Shown piece by piece: positions 32,569 through 40,482 of a stretch of DNA of 64,000 bases (position 1 is its first letter; every line of letters begins with the position of its first letter). The notes beneath the pieces were generated by a model. That model was not told where the DNA came from. It was given only the letters and a program-made list of their open reading frames with translations, and ran no database searches. A program made the translations under genes and the position numbers. The stretch lies in the NCBI RefSeq assembly GCF_021249405.1, contig NZ_CP089593.1, forward strand, positions 1,550,001 through 1,614,000, read 5' to 3'. This stretch comes from Halobacterium zhouii (GTDB lineage Archaea; Halobacteriota; Halobacteria; Halobacteriales; Halobacteriaceae).

Positions 32569-33867
32569 GTGTCCGCTCTCGTCACGCAGATCGCGAACGC
32601 GCCCCTGGACAGCAACGTCGTTCGCATCGCGCTCTCGGTCGCGCTCGGTCTCTTCCTCGGCCTGGAACGCGAGTGGTCCCACAAGGCCGCCGGCATCCGG
32701 ACGTTCGCGCTCGTCAGCGTCCTCGGGACGATATTCACCATCGTGGACGGGGAGCGCTGTGCGGACGCGGCGACCTGTCTCCCCATCATGTCGAGTGTCG
32801 CCGCGCTGTTCGTCATCGTCGTCGCCGGCGTCCTGATGGTCTCGGGGATGCGGGACGACGAGAGCCTCCACCTCACGACCGCGGTGAGCATGCTCGTCGC
32901 GTACGGCATCGGCGTGCTGGTCGCCATCGGCTACGTCCTCCCCGCGACCGTGGTGGCCGTGACGAGCAGCATCCTGCTCGTGTTCAAGCGCGAACTCCAC
33001 GGCATCGCGTGGGGGCTCTCCCGGGAGGAACTGCGCTCGACGACGGAGTTCGCCATCCTCGCGTTCGTCGTCTACCCGATGCTCCCTGCGGAGTCCGTCA
33101 CCATCGGCTCCGGGACGCTCGCGGTCGAACTGGAACCCCGGGTCGTCTGGCTGATGGTAGTGTTCGTGGCCGGCATCGGCATCGTGAACTACGCCATCGT
33201 GCGGACGTACGGCGGTCGCGGCATCGCCATCACCGGATTCTTCGGTGGCCTGGCGTCCTCGACGGCGGTTGTCGGGACGATGCTCGACCACGTCAAACAG
33301 CACTCCGAGGCGGCGACGTACGCGGTCGCCGGCGTGTTGCTCGCGAACGGCGCGATGGCGCTCCGGAACCTCCTCATCGTCGTCGTGTTCACGCTCTCCG
33401 CCGGCATCCTCCTGGAGGCCGTGGCGCCACTGGTGGTCATCGTGCTCGGGAGTTTCGCGGTCGCGTCGGTCACCGCTGACTGGTCGAAGCAGGTCGAGAT
33501 GGACCTGGAGAGCCCGTTCTCGATGCGGAACGCGCTCGGGTTCGGGGCGATGTTCCTGGTGGTCGTGGTGGCTGGCAGCCTCGCGGAGACCCAGTTCGGG
33601 TCCGCCGGACTGTACGCGACCGCCATCATCTCGGGTCTCGTGTCGAGCGCCGGGGCGACGACGTCCGCAGTCGTGCTGTACCGGACCGGAGCCATCTCGC
33701 CGCAGGCGGCCACCGTCGCGGTGTTGCTCGCCACCGCGAGTTCCATCGGCGTGAAGGTCGCGCTCACTGCGTCCAGCGACAACCGGACGTTCGCCCGCCG
33801 GGTCGCCGTGTGGAGCGTCGCGTTGCTCGCTGCCGGCGCCGTGACCACCGCCGTCGTCATCGGGTGA
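32569..33867 (+). CDS. MgtC/SapB-type DUF4010 membrane protein
   Basis: A 432-residue membrane protein. The N-terminal MgtC-like part contains LGLFLGLEREWSHKAAGIRT and VSVLGTIFTIVDG, and the C-terminal DUF4010 region has GFFGGLASSTAVVGTM and GLVSSAGATTSAVVLYRTG. About 11-12 hydrophobic segments are seen. MgtC proteins affect Mg homeostasis and ATP synthase in bacteria; the role of the DUF4010 type is unclear. The GTG at 32569 is used because a TATA-like AT-rich run (tacctttttt, 32534-32543) lies about 28 bp upstream, and the longer frame is basic and non-conserved. Divergent from the AI-2E gene. Confidence 0.87.
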   Translation: MSALVTQIANAPLDSNVVRIALSVALGLFLGLEREWSHKAAGIRTFALVSVLGTIFTIVDGERCADAATCLPIMSSVAALFVIVVAGVLMVSGMRDDESLHLTTAVSMLVAYGIGVLVAIGYVLPATVVAVTSSILLVFKRELHGIAWGLSREELRSTTEFAILAFVVYPMLPAESVTIGSGTLAVELEPRVVWLMVVFVAGIGIVNYAIVRTYGGRGIAITGFFGGLASSTAVVGTMLDHVKQHSEAATYAVAGVLLANGAMALRNLLIVVVFTLSAGILLEAVAPLVVIVLGSFAVASVTADWSKQVEMDLESPFSMRNALGFGAMFLVVVVAGSLAETQFGSAGLYATAIISGLVSSAGATTSAVVLYRTGAISPQAATVAVLLATASSIGVKVALTASSDNRTFARRVAVWSVALLAAGAVTTAVVIG

Positions 33868-33959
33868 CCGAGCCCGAAGTGGTGACCAGTACAACCAGTC
33901 GGATGGGTTCTGGGAGGCGGAACGAATCGCTTTTGGTGGAACGACCGACACGGCATACC

Positions 33960-35303
33960 ATGGACAGAGAGACGGCAGAGCCCAGTGTCCGAAGCCTCCC
34001 GGGCGAGAAGGCCTCACAGTGGGTGGATTACCACCACGAGCACGCCGCGCCGAGCACGTACGTCTACGAGTTCGTCTGGGACATCACCGAGGACGCCGCC
34101 GGGCCGTTCTGCACGGACGTCGACGGGAACGTCCTGATGGACTTCACGAGCCACGTCGCCGCAGCGCCCTTCGGCTACAACAACCCGAAGATCCTCGACC
34201 GACTCGAGGAGTTCGACCTCGTCGACCCGACGAAGATCGCGGGCCAGGACTTCTACGCGAGCGGCGGGTGGCCGCCGGAGGACCCCGACGTGGACACGTC
34301 CACGCAACTCCTCAACCGCCTCACCGACCTCACCGAGCAGTACGGCCTCGACACCGTCTTCCTCTCGAACTCCGGGGCCGAAGCCGTCGAGAACGCCATC
34401 AAGATCTGTTACGCGAACGGCGGCCACCGCTCGTTCACGTTCGACGGCGCGTTCCACGGGCGCACGCTCGGTGCGCTCTCCCTGAACCGGTCGAAGACCG
34501 CCCACCGGATGGGCTACCCCGAAATCGGCGGCGTCGTCTCCGTCCCGTACTGTTCCTGTGCGGGCGAGTGTGACTGCGGGTGGAAGACGAACGGCCCCGG
34601 CGGCAACGTCGTCGCGGACAAACTCCACCCGACCCGCGGGAACACCGACCCCGACGAGGTGGCGTACATCATCCTCGAACCCCAGCAGGGCGAGGGCGGC
34701 TACCGCGTGCCGAACGAGTCGTTCATCGACGACGTCACCGAGATCCAGGAGACCTACGACATTCCGGTCATCGCGGACGAGATCCAGTCCGGCCTCGGCC
34801 GCACGGGCGAACTGTGGGGCGTCGACCACACCAGCCTCGACCCGGACGTCATCACGAGCGCGAAGGGCCTCCGCGTCGGCGCGACCGTCGCCAGCGAGGA
34901 CCTCTTCCCCGAGGAGACGGGTCGGCTCTCCTCGACGTGGGGCGCGGGCGACATCCTCGCCGCCGCGCAGGGCGTCGCCACCATCGACGCCATCACGAGC
35001 GACGGCGTCCTCGACAACGTCACCGAACGCGGCCGCCAGGTCAAGGAGATTCTGGGCGACGACGCGCCCGAGTTCGTCACGGACGTGCGCGGGAACGGCC
35101 TGATGCTCGGCGTGGAGTTCGACACGAAAGAGCGCCGCGAGGCCGCCGTGAAGGCGTGCCTCGAGCGCGGCCTGCTCACCCTGGGTTGTGGCTACAAGAC
35201 GCTCCGACTGCTCCCGCCCCTGGACGTCACCGAGCGCGAGATCGACCTCGCGATGGACGTCTTCCTGGAGGCGCTCGCGGACCCGAACGTCGCGAGCGCC
35301 TGA
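33960..35303 (+). CDS. Class III PLP aminotransferase with a Cys-rich insert
   Basis: A 447-residue class III (ornithine/GABA/lysine-6 type) aminotransferase. The PLP lysine is K302 (SAKGLRVGA), the pyridine-binding Asp lies in VIADEIQSGLGRTGEL, and the phosphate loop is SNSGAEAVENAIK. A striking CxC-x3-CxC cluster (Cys198, 200, 204, 206; PYCSCAGECDCGW) sits in the region after the conserved FHGRTLGALSL; bacterial relatives lack it as far as I recall. It may bind metal or stabilise the loop. The substrate amine cannot be told from sequence. An upstream in-frame ATG at 33903 is possible but less conserved. Confidence 0.9.
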   Translation: MDRETAEPSVRSLPGEKASQWVDYHHEHAAPSTYVYEFVWDITEDAAGPFCTDVDGNVLMDFTSHVAAAPFGYNNPKILDRLEEFDLVDPTKIAGQDFYASGGWPPEDPDVDTSTQLLNRLTDLTEQYGLDTVFLSNSGAEAVENAIKICYANGGHRSFTFDGAFHGRTLGALSLNRSKTAHRMGYPEIGGVVSVPYCSCAGECDCGWKTNGPGGNVVADKLHPTRGNTDPDEVAYIILEPQQGEGGYRVPNESFIDDVTEIQETYDIPVIADEIQSGLGRTGELWGVDHTSLDPDVITSAKGLRVGATVASEDLFPEETGRLSSTWGAGDILAAAQGVATIDAITSDGVLDNVTERGRQVKEILGDDAPEFVTDVRGNGLMLGVEFDTKERREAAVKACLERGLLTLGCGYKTLRLLPPLDVTEREIDLAMDVFLEALADPNVASA

Positions 35304-35320
35304 GCAGGCAGGAGAATCTG

Positions 35321-35737
35321 CTATTCTTCGACGACGACCGTGCCCACCATGCCGGACGCCCGGTGGGGCTGGCAGACGTACTCGTAGCGCCCCGGCACGT
35401 CGAACGTGAACTCGAAACTGAACCCGCGGCCCTCTATCGCGGTGTGGCCCGACCAGTCCGCGCCCTCGGGCTGGTTCGTCACGTCGACGTTGTGCGTCGA
35501 GGACAGCCAGACGAAGCGAACGGTGGTCCCCGGCGAGACCGTGAGCGCCTCGTCGGTTCCCGGCACGAACGTGAGCGAGTCGTTCGGCCCGACCTTCACG
35601 ACTTCGGTCCCCTCGGGCGCGTCGAGCGCGGCCACCGGTTCGTCACTGCTGCCGCCGCCGAGACAGCCAGCGAGGGCGCTCGCCGCACCGATTCCCGCCG
35701 CCGAGCGCAACACGTCGCGTCGCGTCTGCTCCTGCAT
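35321..35737 (-). CDS. Halocyanin-type blue copper protein
   Basis: A 138-residue cupredoxin. The N-terminus is a Tat signal with twin arginines (QTRRDVLRSAAGIGAASAL), followed by a lipobox LAGC (Cys25), so it is exported folded and lipid-anchored outside. The type-1 copper ligands are complete: His82 (STHNVD), Cys122, His125 and Met130 (YVCQPHRASGM). Halocyanins carry electrons at the membrane, like plastocyanin. The start is the ATG directly before the Tat motif; a longer frame upstream lacks any signal character. It is the last backbone gene before the toxin array. Confidence 0.94.
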   Translation of the reverse strand: MQEQTRRDVLRSAAGIGAASALAGCLGGGSSDEPVAALDAPEGTEVVKVGPNDSLTFVPGTDEALTVSPGTTVRFVWLSSTHNVDVTNQPEGADWSGHTAIEGRGFSFEFTFDVPGRYEYVCQPHRASGMVGTVVVEE

Positions 35738-35859
35738 ACCTGCAGGTCTGCACTCTCCCGAGTTAAGACGGTCGTTACGTGCCGCGACGAGGATTGCTCC
35801 AGCAGGAGACACGAACCAACGCAGGCCGTCTGTGAGACGGACCAGCCCGCCGTAATGAC

Positions 35860-36216
35860 TCACTTTGACCAGGGGTCCCAGTGGAGTTCGACGGCACCCG
35901 TCTCCGGGTCGACCTCGTAGCTGGCTTCGTTCCAGTTGTGCGCAATGAGCTTTCCATCGTCACTCTCGCTGAGCCCCACGTAAATTAGGGAGGTCGAGTA
36001 GTCCTCCGTCGTCACTGGGTCAATACGCCAGACCTGCTGGCCCTCGAAATCGTACGCGACCACGTTATCGCGAATGTCGGTCTGACCTGGCGGCTCGAGA
36101 CATACAATAACCAAGTCGTCGTACACGAGCGTCTCCTTGATAGGGTCGGACATCTCGACGACCGAGTCATCGATGTAGAGCGTTTGCCCGTCGAATGTAA
36201 CATCTGGGTCGGTCAT
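35860..36216 (-). CDS. Immunity-like protein, paralogue 5 of the toxin array
   Basis: A 118-residue strand-rich protein (VTFDGQTLYIDDSVVEMSDP, then IVCLEPPGQTDIRDNVVAYD and KLIAHNWNEASYEVDPETGA). It shares the layout of the other small genes of this array: a short N-terminal strand, a PI/ETL helix start, NVxAFD or NVVAYD, then a NWN-x2-YEVDPETG ending. The pattern suggests beta-propeller-like or SUKH-like immunity folds but no family name is certain. Its GC is lower than the flanking backbone. The start at 36216 is preferred by comparison with the paralogues. Confidence 0.65.
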   Translation of the reverse strand: MTDPDVTFDGQTLYIDDSVVEMSDPIKETLVYDDLVIVCLEPPGQTDIRDNVVAYDFEGQQVWRIDPVTTEDYSTSLIYVGLSESDDGKLIAHNWNEASYEVDPETGAVELHWDPWSK

Positions 36217-36280
36217 TGAAGCGTCCCTCGCAAATCGAACCGCCAACCCTCAGCCAGTCGTTGACGGAACATTCGACTAC

Positions 36281-36993
36281 TTACACGTCCTCCGAAATGT
36301 CCGCGACGTACTCGTAATCAGGCACAGTGTATTCGACTTCGATTTCCGCCAACCGTTCACCAGTATCCGGGTCGAGCCGATAGAAATAATGCGACTCTAC
36401 GCGAGGCCCACGCTCGACCTTCTCGATCAAGACATTCCCATCCCAGTACACTGTCCCACGACGCTCGTCCGCTCGCCACAACTCAGTTCCCTCTTTGTTG
36501 AATCCGTACAACGAAGGGGCATCTGACCCCGCGCACTCGACGACCACGTACTCGCCGAACTCGACAACGTTCAATACCCACCCGCCTATCGAAACGTCCT
36601 TGCCGGCGATCGGCAATGTGGTATTATCGAGTGTCCGTACGATTTCTCCGTTGCTTGGGTCGATTTCGTAAAGTCGCTTTTCCACGTCACGAGCGTATAT
36701 CGCTCCCGTAATCGTCAGTAACGTCAGGTAGTAGTTCGGGTCGGCGGAATCTACCGCTAAAGGACTATCGGAGACCGTCCAGACGAGCTCAGCACTGCTG
36801 TCGAACGCGACGATATTCCGCCCGGCTCCGGAATATCGAAATCCCTGTTCTCTTGATAATTGGACGGATGGCACCCAACAACCACGATGACTCGTTCATC
36901 GATAATCTTCCACCCTTCGATTCGATACGGTGCCTGCAGCTGCCGAGAACCGATCGTCATCTCGGTGGATCCAAGTGTTCCAGATATGTCCAT
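36281..36993 (-). pseudogene. Frameshifted immunity-like gene, paralogue 4
   Basis: Two overlapping frames together match one paralogue. The first (from ATG 36993: MDISGTLGSTEMTIGSRQLQ, continuing to DFDIPEPGG) covers the N-terminus. The second (to the stop at 36281: GRNIVAFDSSAELVWTVSDS, onward to YVADISEDV) covers the rest. The switch falls near 36825, where a one-base change would join EPG to RNIVAFD as in the sister genes. So this is a decayed copy, a sequencing error or, less likely, a programmed shift. It is longer than its sisters, with two propeller-like blocks (LYEIDPSNGEIV, YRLDPDTGERL). Confidence 0.6.
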
Positions 36994-36995
36994 TG

Positions 36996-37448
36996 TTATG
37001 AATCTAGGTCGAGAACCACTTCAATCGGGTCGTTTTCCAAGAATACCCCTGGGAAATCAGTTCTATCCAGCTGTTTAGCCCTTTCATACATGTCGGTTGT
37101 GCGCATCTCGAACTGTCGAAGACCACCGTCTCCACCGAAGTTATCACCGACCATGCTCATTCGAACCTTCGTCCCCGCTTCGACTTCGAACTTGACCACG
37201 TAGGTCTTCTTTTCCGGCAGTGCGAGCTGACTCTGTAGTTCATCGACCGACGAGATTTCGCCAGTTTCGATGAGGGTATCGACCTGTTGCTTGTCGGAGA
37301 AGAACGGGCGGTAAGCGTTGTCGTCTTCGCTGTTAAACCGATACCACGTGTCTGTCTCCGTCGTCCGCGCATCGATTCGATACGGTGCCTGCACCTGCCG
37401 GGAATCGATCGTCAATTCGCCAGTCCCGAGCCTCCCAGATACCTCCAT
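36996..37448 (-). CDS. Chimera: immunity-gene N-terminus fused to a toxin C-terminal domain
   Basis: A 150-residue protein. Residues 1-26 (MEVSGRLGTGELTIDSRQVQ, then APYRID) match the start of the adjacent immunity-like gene almost residue for residue. From residue 27 it becomes a toxin-type domain: TDTWYRFNSE, LQSQLALPEKKTYVVKFEV, EAGTKVRMSMVGDNFGGDGG, then QFEM. This ALP...YV...GT...FGG-GG..Q order is seen in C-terminal domains of polymorphic toxins, including TNT/NADase-like ones, and it matches the toxin ORF at 38208-39125. A recombination at the shared CGATTCGATACGGTGCCTG block (37375-37393) explains the fusion. It may be inactive. Confidence 0.6.
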   Translation of the reverse strand: MEVSGRLGTGELTIDSRQVQAPYRIDARTTETDTWYRFNSEDDNAYRPFFSDKQQVDTLIETGEISSVDELQSQLALPEKKTYVVKFEVEAGTKVRMSMVGDNFGGDGGLRQFEMRTTDMYERAKQLDRTDFPGVFLENDPIEVVLDLDS

Positions 37449-37493
37449 CTTGAATAAGGACTCACCTCGAATACAATCAACCTACGGGATGCA

Positions 37494-37832
37494 TCACTTG
37501 AAAAAACCCAGCTCCGTCACACCACCAGTCTCCGCGTCCACCTCGTACCGATGGCTGTTCCAGTTCTTCGCGACGATCTGAGTATCCTTTACGGTAACCG
37601 TAATATACGGCAATCGTTTCTCACTGTGCTTCGACTGAACTGCCTCGATCTCCCACAGCTTCCGCCCCGAGGTGTCGAACGCGAGCACGTTATGGGGATC
37701 TTCGACATCTCGCGGAATATCCAACACGACGAGTACCGTATCGTCAGTTTCCAGTGCCTCCTTAATCGGATGCCGAACCTTGATACTGGTACCCTCCACC
37801 GTCAATTCGTTGTCGGTGAACTCGACAGCCAT
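37494..37832 (-). CDS. Immunity-like protein, paralogue 2
   Basis: A 112-residue strand-rich protein (MAVEFTDNELTVEGTSIKVR, then VLVVLDIPRDVEDPHNVLAF and QIVAKNWNSHRYEVDAETGG). It aligns along its length with the proteins at 35860, 36281 and 37855. Tandem paralogues beside toxin modules are typical of immunity genes kept to neutralise several toxin variants. A start six codons upstream (37850) is possible; the later one matches the paralogues better. No membrane or signal segment, so it would act inside the cell. Confidence 0.65.
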   Translation of the reverse strand: MAVEFTDNELTVEGTSIKVRHPIKEALETDDTVLVVLDIPRDVEDPHNVLAFDTSGRKLWEIEAVQSKHSEKRLPYITVTVKDTQIVAKNWNSHRYEVDAETGGVTELGFFK

Positions 37833-37854
37833 TTCTCTATAACACCCCATCGTA

Positions 37855-38205
37855 TTATTTCATTAGTCGCGTCTCGCCCAGCTCACCGGTCTCGGGGTCG
37901 ACCTGGTACGCCAACCCATTGAAGTTGTAGGCCCAAATCTCCCCGTCTTCGGTCCAGAGGCCAGTGAAGGGGTCGTACTCGCCAGCGATCATGTCGGCAC
38001 GCTCGACCCGCCATTCTTCAGTCCCGTCCGCTCGGACCTTCACAACGTTTCGACTATCAATCGACTCGTCGTAGTCGCCCTCTTTCCCGGCTGTCTGGAG
38101 GCGGACGATGTAGCCATCGTCGACCGTCAGGACATCCCCGATAGAATCCGGGAACTCGATAGGGCCAGCGTCGAGTTCGAGCGTCCGACCGGAATACTCG
38201 ACCAT
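37855..38205 (-). CDS. Immunity-like protein, paralogue 1 (cognate to the 38208 toxin by position)
   Basis: A 116-residue protein (MVEYSGRTLELDAGPIEFPD, then GYIVRLQTAGKEGDYDESID and GEIWAYNFNGLAYQVDPETG). It begins 2 bp after the stop of the toxin ORF at 38208, the tight toxin-then-immunity order expected of such pairs. It belongs to the same paralogous group as three other small genes here but is the most divergent N-terminally. Predicted cytosolic. The inhibitory role is inferred from position and family pattern only. Confidence 0.65.
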   Translation of the reverse strand: MVEYSGRTLELDAGPIEFPDSIGDVLTVDDGYIVRLQTAGKEGDYDESIDSRNVVKVRADGTEEWRVERADMIAGEYDPFTGLWTEDGEIWAYNFNGLAYQVDPETGELGETRLMK

Positions 38206-38207
38206 TC

Positions 38208-39125
38208 TTACTCCTCCAATAGACGGCGGTTTGTAAAGAACCTCTCATCAAGGCGCTTTCCGAGGTTGAATTGCTTCGCACCTCTATCTCCTCCGAAGTT
38301 CGACTTCACTGTGCCCATGTTGATCCAGGTTCCTTCTGGAACAGTCACGTCAGAGACGTACTTCGGCTTGTAGGGCAGGGAGAACTTATTCTTGAGTTCT
38401 GTAGGTGTGAGGCCCTCGATGTCCGACTGGCGCATCAGGAACCGACCGTTCTGGTTCCCATCTGTGTGGACTCGGACGAAGTTTACGTCGCCGGTTGTCC
38501 GGAAACGAGTTACCACGGACCCTGGTGTGAATGGATTATCCCAGTCAGCAGGGAACTGGTTATTCATCTCACGTGCAGTGACGAATCCACCAATTTCCAT
38601 CGCCGTATCCCCGCCAAGCTCGGCCTCGGCTCGACGCAGTGCTCGCTCGATTCCGTCTGTATTCGTCTCTGGGTCACTGACGACTCGCAGCCACTGTGAT
38701 CCAAGTTCGTCATCGACCAGGAACGTCTCGAAGAGTTCCTGGCCCTCTTCGATTGAGGCGTACTCCCGGAACGTCTTCGCCCGAGCACTGACGCCGACAT
38801 CAGCTTGCATCACCGTCTGGAAGCCGGCGTCGTCTAACTTCGCCGCGCCTTCGACAGCCTCGTCACCGCCAACCCGAACAGTCCGACCGAACGCCCGCTG
38901 GTCGGCCGCGTCGAGGCCATTGTACCGCACCAGCACCCGGCCGAGTTCCCGCGTCGAGATCTCGCCGTGCTCCCAGGCCTTCGTGATGCGGTTGAGCGTC
39001 GCGGCGTCGTCGGTCAGCCGTAGCAACGCCGCCTTCGCCGGGTCGCTCACCCGGCCCAGCGCGCGGCGGAACGTCGCGCCGGACGTCTTGACGCCACGGG
39101 CTACCTTCGTCGCCGGGTCGGCCAC
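38208..39125 (-). CDS. Orphan toxin module: shared pre-toxin region plus TNT/NADase-like C-terminal domain
   Basis: A 305-residue ORF with a GTG start. Residues 1-45 (ADPATKVARGVKTSGATFRR, then ALGRVSDPAKAALLRLTDD) match the ORF at 40483 nearly exactly. Homology continues six codons upstream and then meets an in-frame TAG (39144-39146), so the copy is cut off at its 5' end. The C-terminal 100 residues carry a toxin-type domain (FVRVHTDGNQNGRFLM, FSLPYKPKYVSDVTVPEGTW, KSNFGGDRGAKQFNLG) like ALP-YVS-V-VP-GT-FGG-Q domains of bacterial polymorphic toxins. By analogy to orphan CdiA/Rhs cassettes, it is probably silent until recombined. An immunity-like gene follows 2 bp later. Confidence 0.7.
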   Translation of the reverse strand: MADPATKVARGVKTSGATFRRALGRVSDPAKAALLRLTDDAATLNRITKAWEHGEISTRELGRVLVRYNGLDAADQRAFGRTVRVGGDEAVEGAAKLDDAGFQTVMQADVGVSARAKTFREYASIEEGQELFETFLVDDELGSQWLRVVSDPETNTDGIERALRRAEAELGGDTAMEIGGFVTAREMNNQFPADWDNPFTPGSVVTRFRTTGDVNFVRVHTDGNQNGRFLMRQSDIEGLTPTELKNKFSLPYKPKYVSDVTVPEGTWINMGTVKSNFGGDRGAKQFNLGKRLDERFFTNRRLLEE

Positions 39126-39140
39126 GCCCAGGTCGTCCAG
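39001..39140. repeat. 140-bp direct repeat, copy 1 (pre-toxin region)
   Basis: Aligned by hand with 41336-41475: 133 of 140 bases identical, no gaps. It encodes the shared pre-toxin segment of both toxin ORFs on the minus strand and ends 4 bp before the in-frame stop that truncates the downstream module. It is a likely site of recombination between toxin cassettes. Confidence 0.9.
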
Positions 39141-39306
39141 CGTCTACCACGCCGCAGTCGGAAGTCCGTTCAGACGGCCGGCCGTACAATACTCGGCGAG
39201 ACCAGACGTCTGGCAGAACCTAGGGCAGTCGACTACTGATTTTGCTGTCTTGAATGGTTCACCCCCTCGAAAAGGAGATACTCCTCAGGCAGGAAACACC
39301 GTCCAG

Positions 39307-39822
39307 CTATAGAAACCGCTGTTCGATTACTCGTTCAGCCTGCTCCCGATCCATCTCAGCCAACGTCTCCAGTGCCTGCTCCATCTTCGCCAGGTCGTCC
39401 CGAGTGAAGTCCTCGTGTTTCGAGGCGTCCCCAAGCACTCGCAGCAAGTCATACTTGCTCGTGCGCACGTCCAAGGCCATCACCCGAGTGACGACGTTTT
39501 CACCACTAGGTTCGTCAAGTCGGACGAACGATGCCGGAATTGCCTCGTGAACCAGTGCCGAGAGCAGATGGTCGTCACCGGTAGACTCCGGCGGAACGTC
39601 CCGGAGCATCCCGTCGACGAGTTCCTCGTCGCTTCCAGCATCTTCGACCACGTTCCGAACGAACCCGCCCCCGTCGGCACGGCGGAGGTCCCCCTGGTCG
39701 TCGCGGTACACGCGAACGAGACGCAAGTCCTCGTTGCGGAACGTCGAGTCGATGTCGTCGGGATGCACACCGACGTCGGCACCGTGTTCGCCAGCGTCTA
39801 GGTCTCTGAACGAGTCGAACAT
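39307..39822 (-). CDS. Unknown acidic protein between toxin modules (possible immunity protein)
   Basis: A 171-residue acidic protein (MFDSFRDLDAGEHGADVGVH, then LRLVRVYRDDQGDLRRADGG, VTRVMALDVRTSKYDLLRVL and a C-terminal helix MDREQAERVIEQRFL). I recognise no family and it is unrelated to the four paralogous small genes. Its place between the two toxin ORFs, on the same strand and following another unknown small gene, suggests an immunity or accessory role. The start at 39822 is used; another ATG six codons upstream overlaps the spacer. Confidence 0.6.
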   Translation of the reverse strand: MFDSFRDLDAGEHGADVGVHPDDIDSTFRNEDLRLVRVYRDDQGDLRRADGGGFVRNVVEDAGSDEELVDGMLRDVPPESTGDDHLLSALVHEAIPASFVRLDEPSGENVVTRVMALDVRTSKYDLLRVLGDASKHEDFTRDDLAKMEQALETLAEMDREQAERVIEQRFL

Positions 39823-39851
39823 GGCTGAATTGTCTTGCATGCTTTCTGTGG

Positions 39852-40481
39852 TTAGTGAGTAATGACGTGGTTGATGTAGTCCGCGTCCGTCGGCGGTTCC
39901 CAGCCCGCGTCACTCCACGGAGATGCGGACTCAATGACGACTGTCCGACCGCCAGTTAGTTCGGCGGCGTACCAAGGAGTGTCCTCGAAAAGCCCCGCCA
40001 CACCACCGAACCCATCGAGTACGTCAGGTGCGTATACACCAAGTTGGGGCGGTGCTTCCACGTCCTCGGCAATCGGTCGGCCCTCGGGGACTTCCCTATA
40101 CGCTCCCGAAGTGTGATACAGCGGTGCGTAGGCGGGGCCAAGCAGTAACGAAAGCTGGCAGACGAGATTGAAGACAGTATCCATCCATTGCCGATGGGCA
40201 CGGGATTCGTCGAAGTCAACCGCAGCTAAAGACCCGTTGAGCGAAATGTCGAGGAATGGGAAGACTTGGCCGTATTCATCACCTGAATAGACGGATAGTC
40301 TTGGATGCCAGTGCTCATAGGTTAGCCGTACTTCCTGTTCCCCATCCTTGTCACCGTTGCCGAGATCGTTGGAATTCTGGACCTTGAACCCGCTTTTCTG
40401 GCAGGTCTCGAGAATCACATCGATGCCTGCAGGCTGAGTCTCGCAGTCGAAGTAGGCGATGTGTCCAGTCGGGATGGTCAT
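39852..40481 (-). CDS. Probable immunity protein of the 40483 toxin
   Basis: A 209-residue protein beginning directly after the stop of the toxin ORF (the two are 1 bp apart). It has strand-rich N-terminal sequence (GHIAYFDCETQPAGIDVILE, then RLTYEHWHPRLSVYSGDEYG) and a long hydrophobic helix in the middle (WMDTVFNLVCQLSLLLGPAY), then a Pro/Gly-rich tail. No known family is recognised. The gene order toxin-then-immunity makes it the best candidate for neutralising the nuclease-like toxin. Base composition is lower in GC than the backbone genes. Confidence 0.6.
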   Translation of the reverse strand: MTIPTGHIAYFDCETQPAGIDVILETCQKSGFKVQNSNDLGNGDKDGEQEVRLTYEHWHPRLSVYSGDEYGQVFPFLDISLNGSLAAVDFDESRAHRQWMDTVFNLVCQLSLLLGPAYAPLYHTSGAYREVPEGRPIAEDVEAPPQLGVYAPDVLDGFGGVAGLFEDTPWYAAELTGGRTVVIESASPWSDAGWEPPTDADYINHVITH

Positions 40482-40482
40482 C

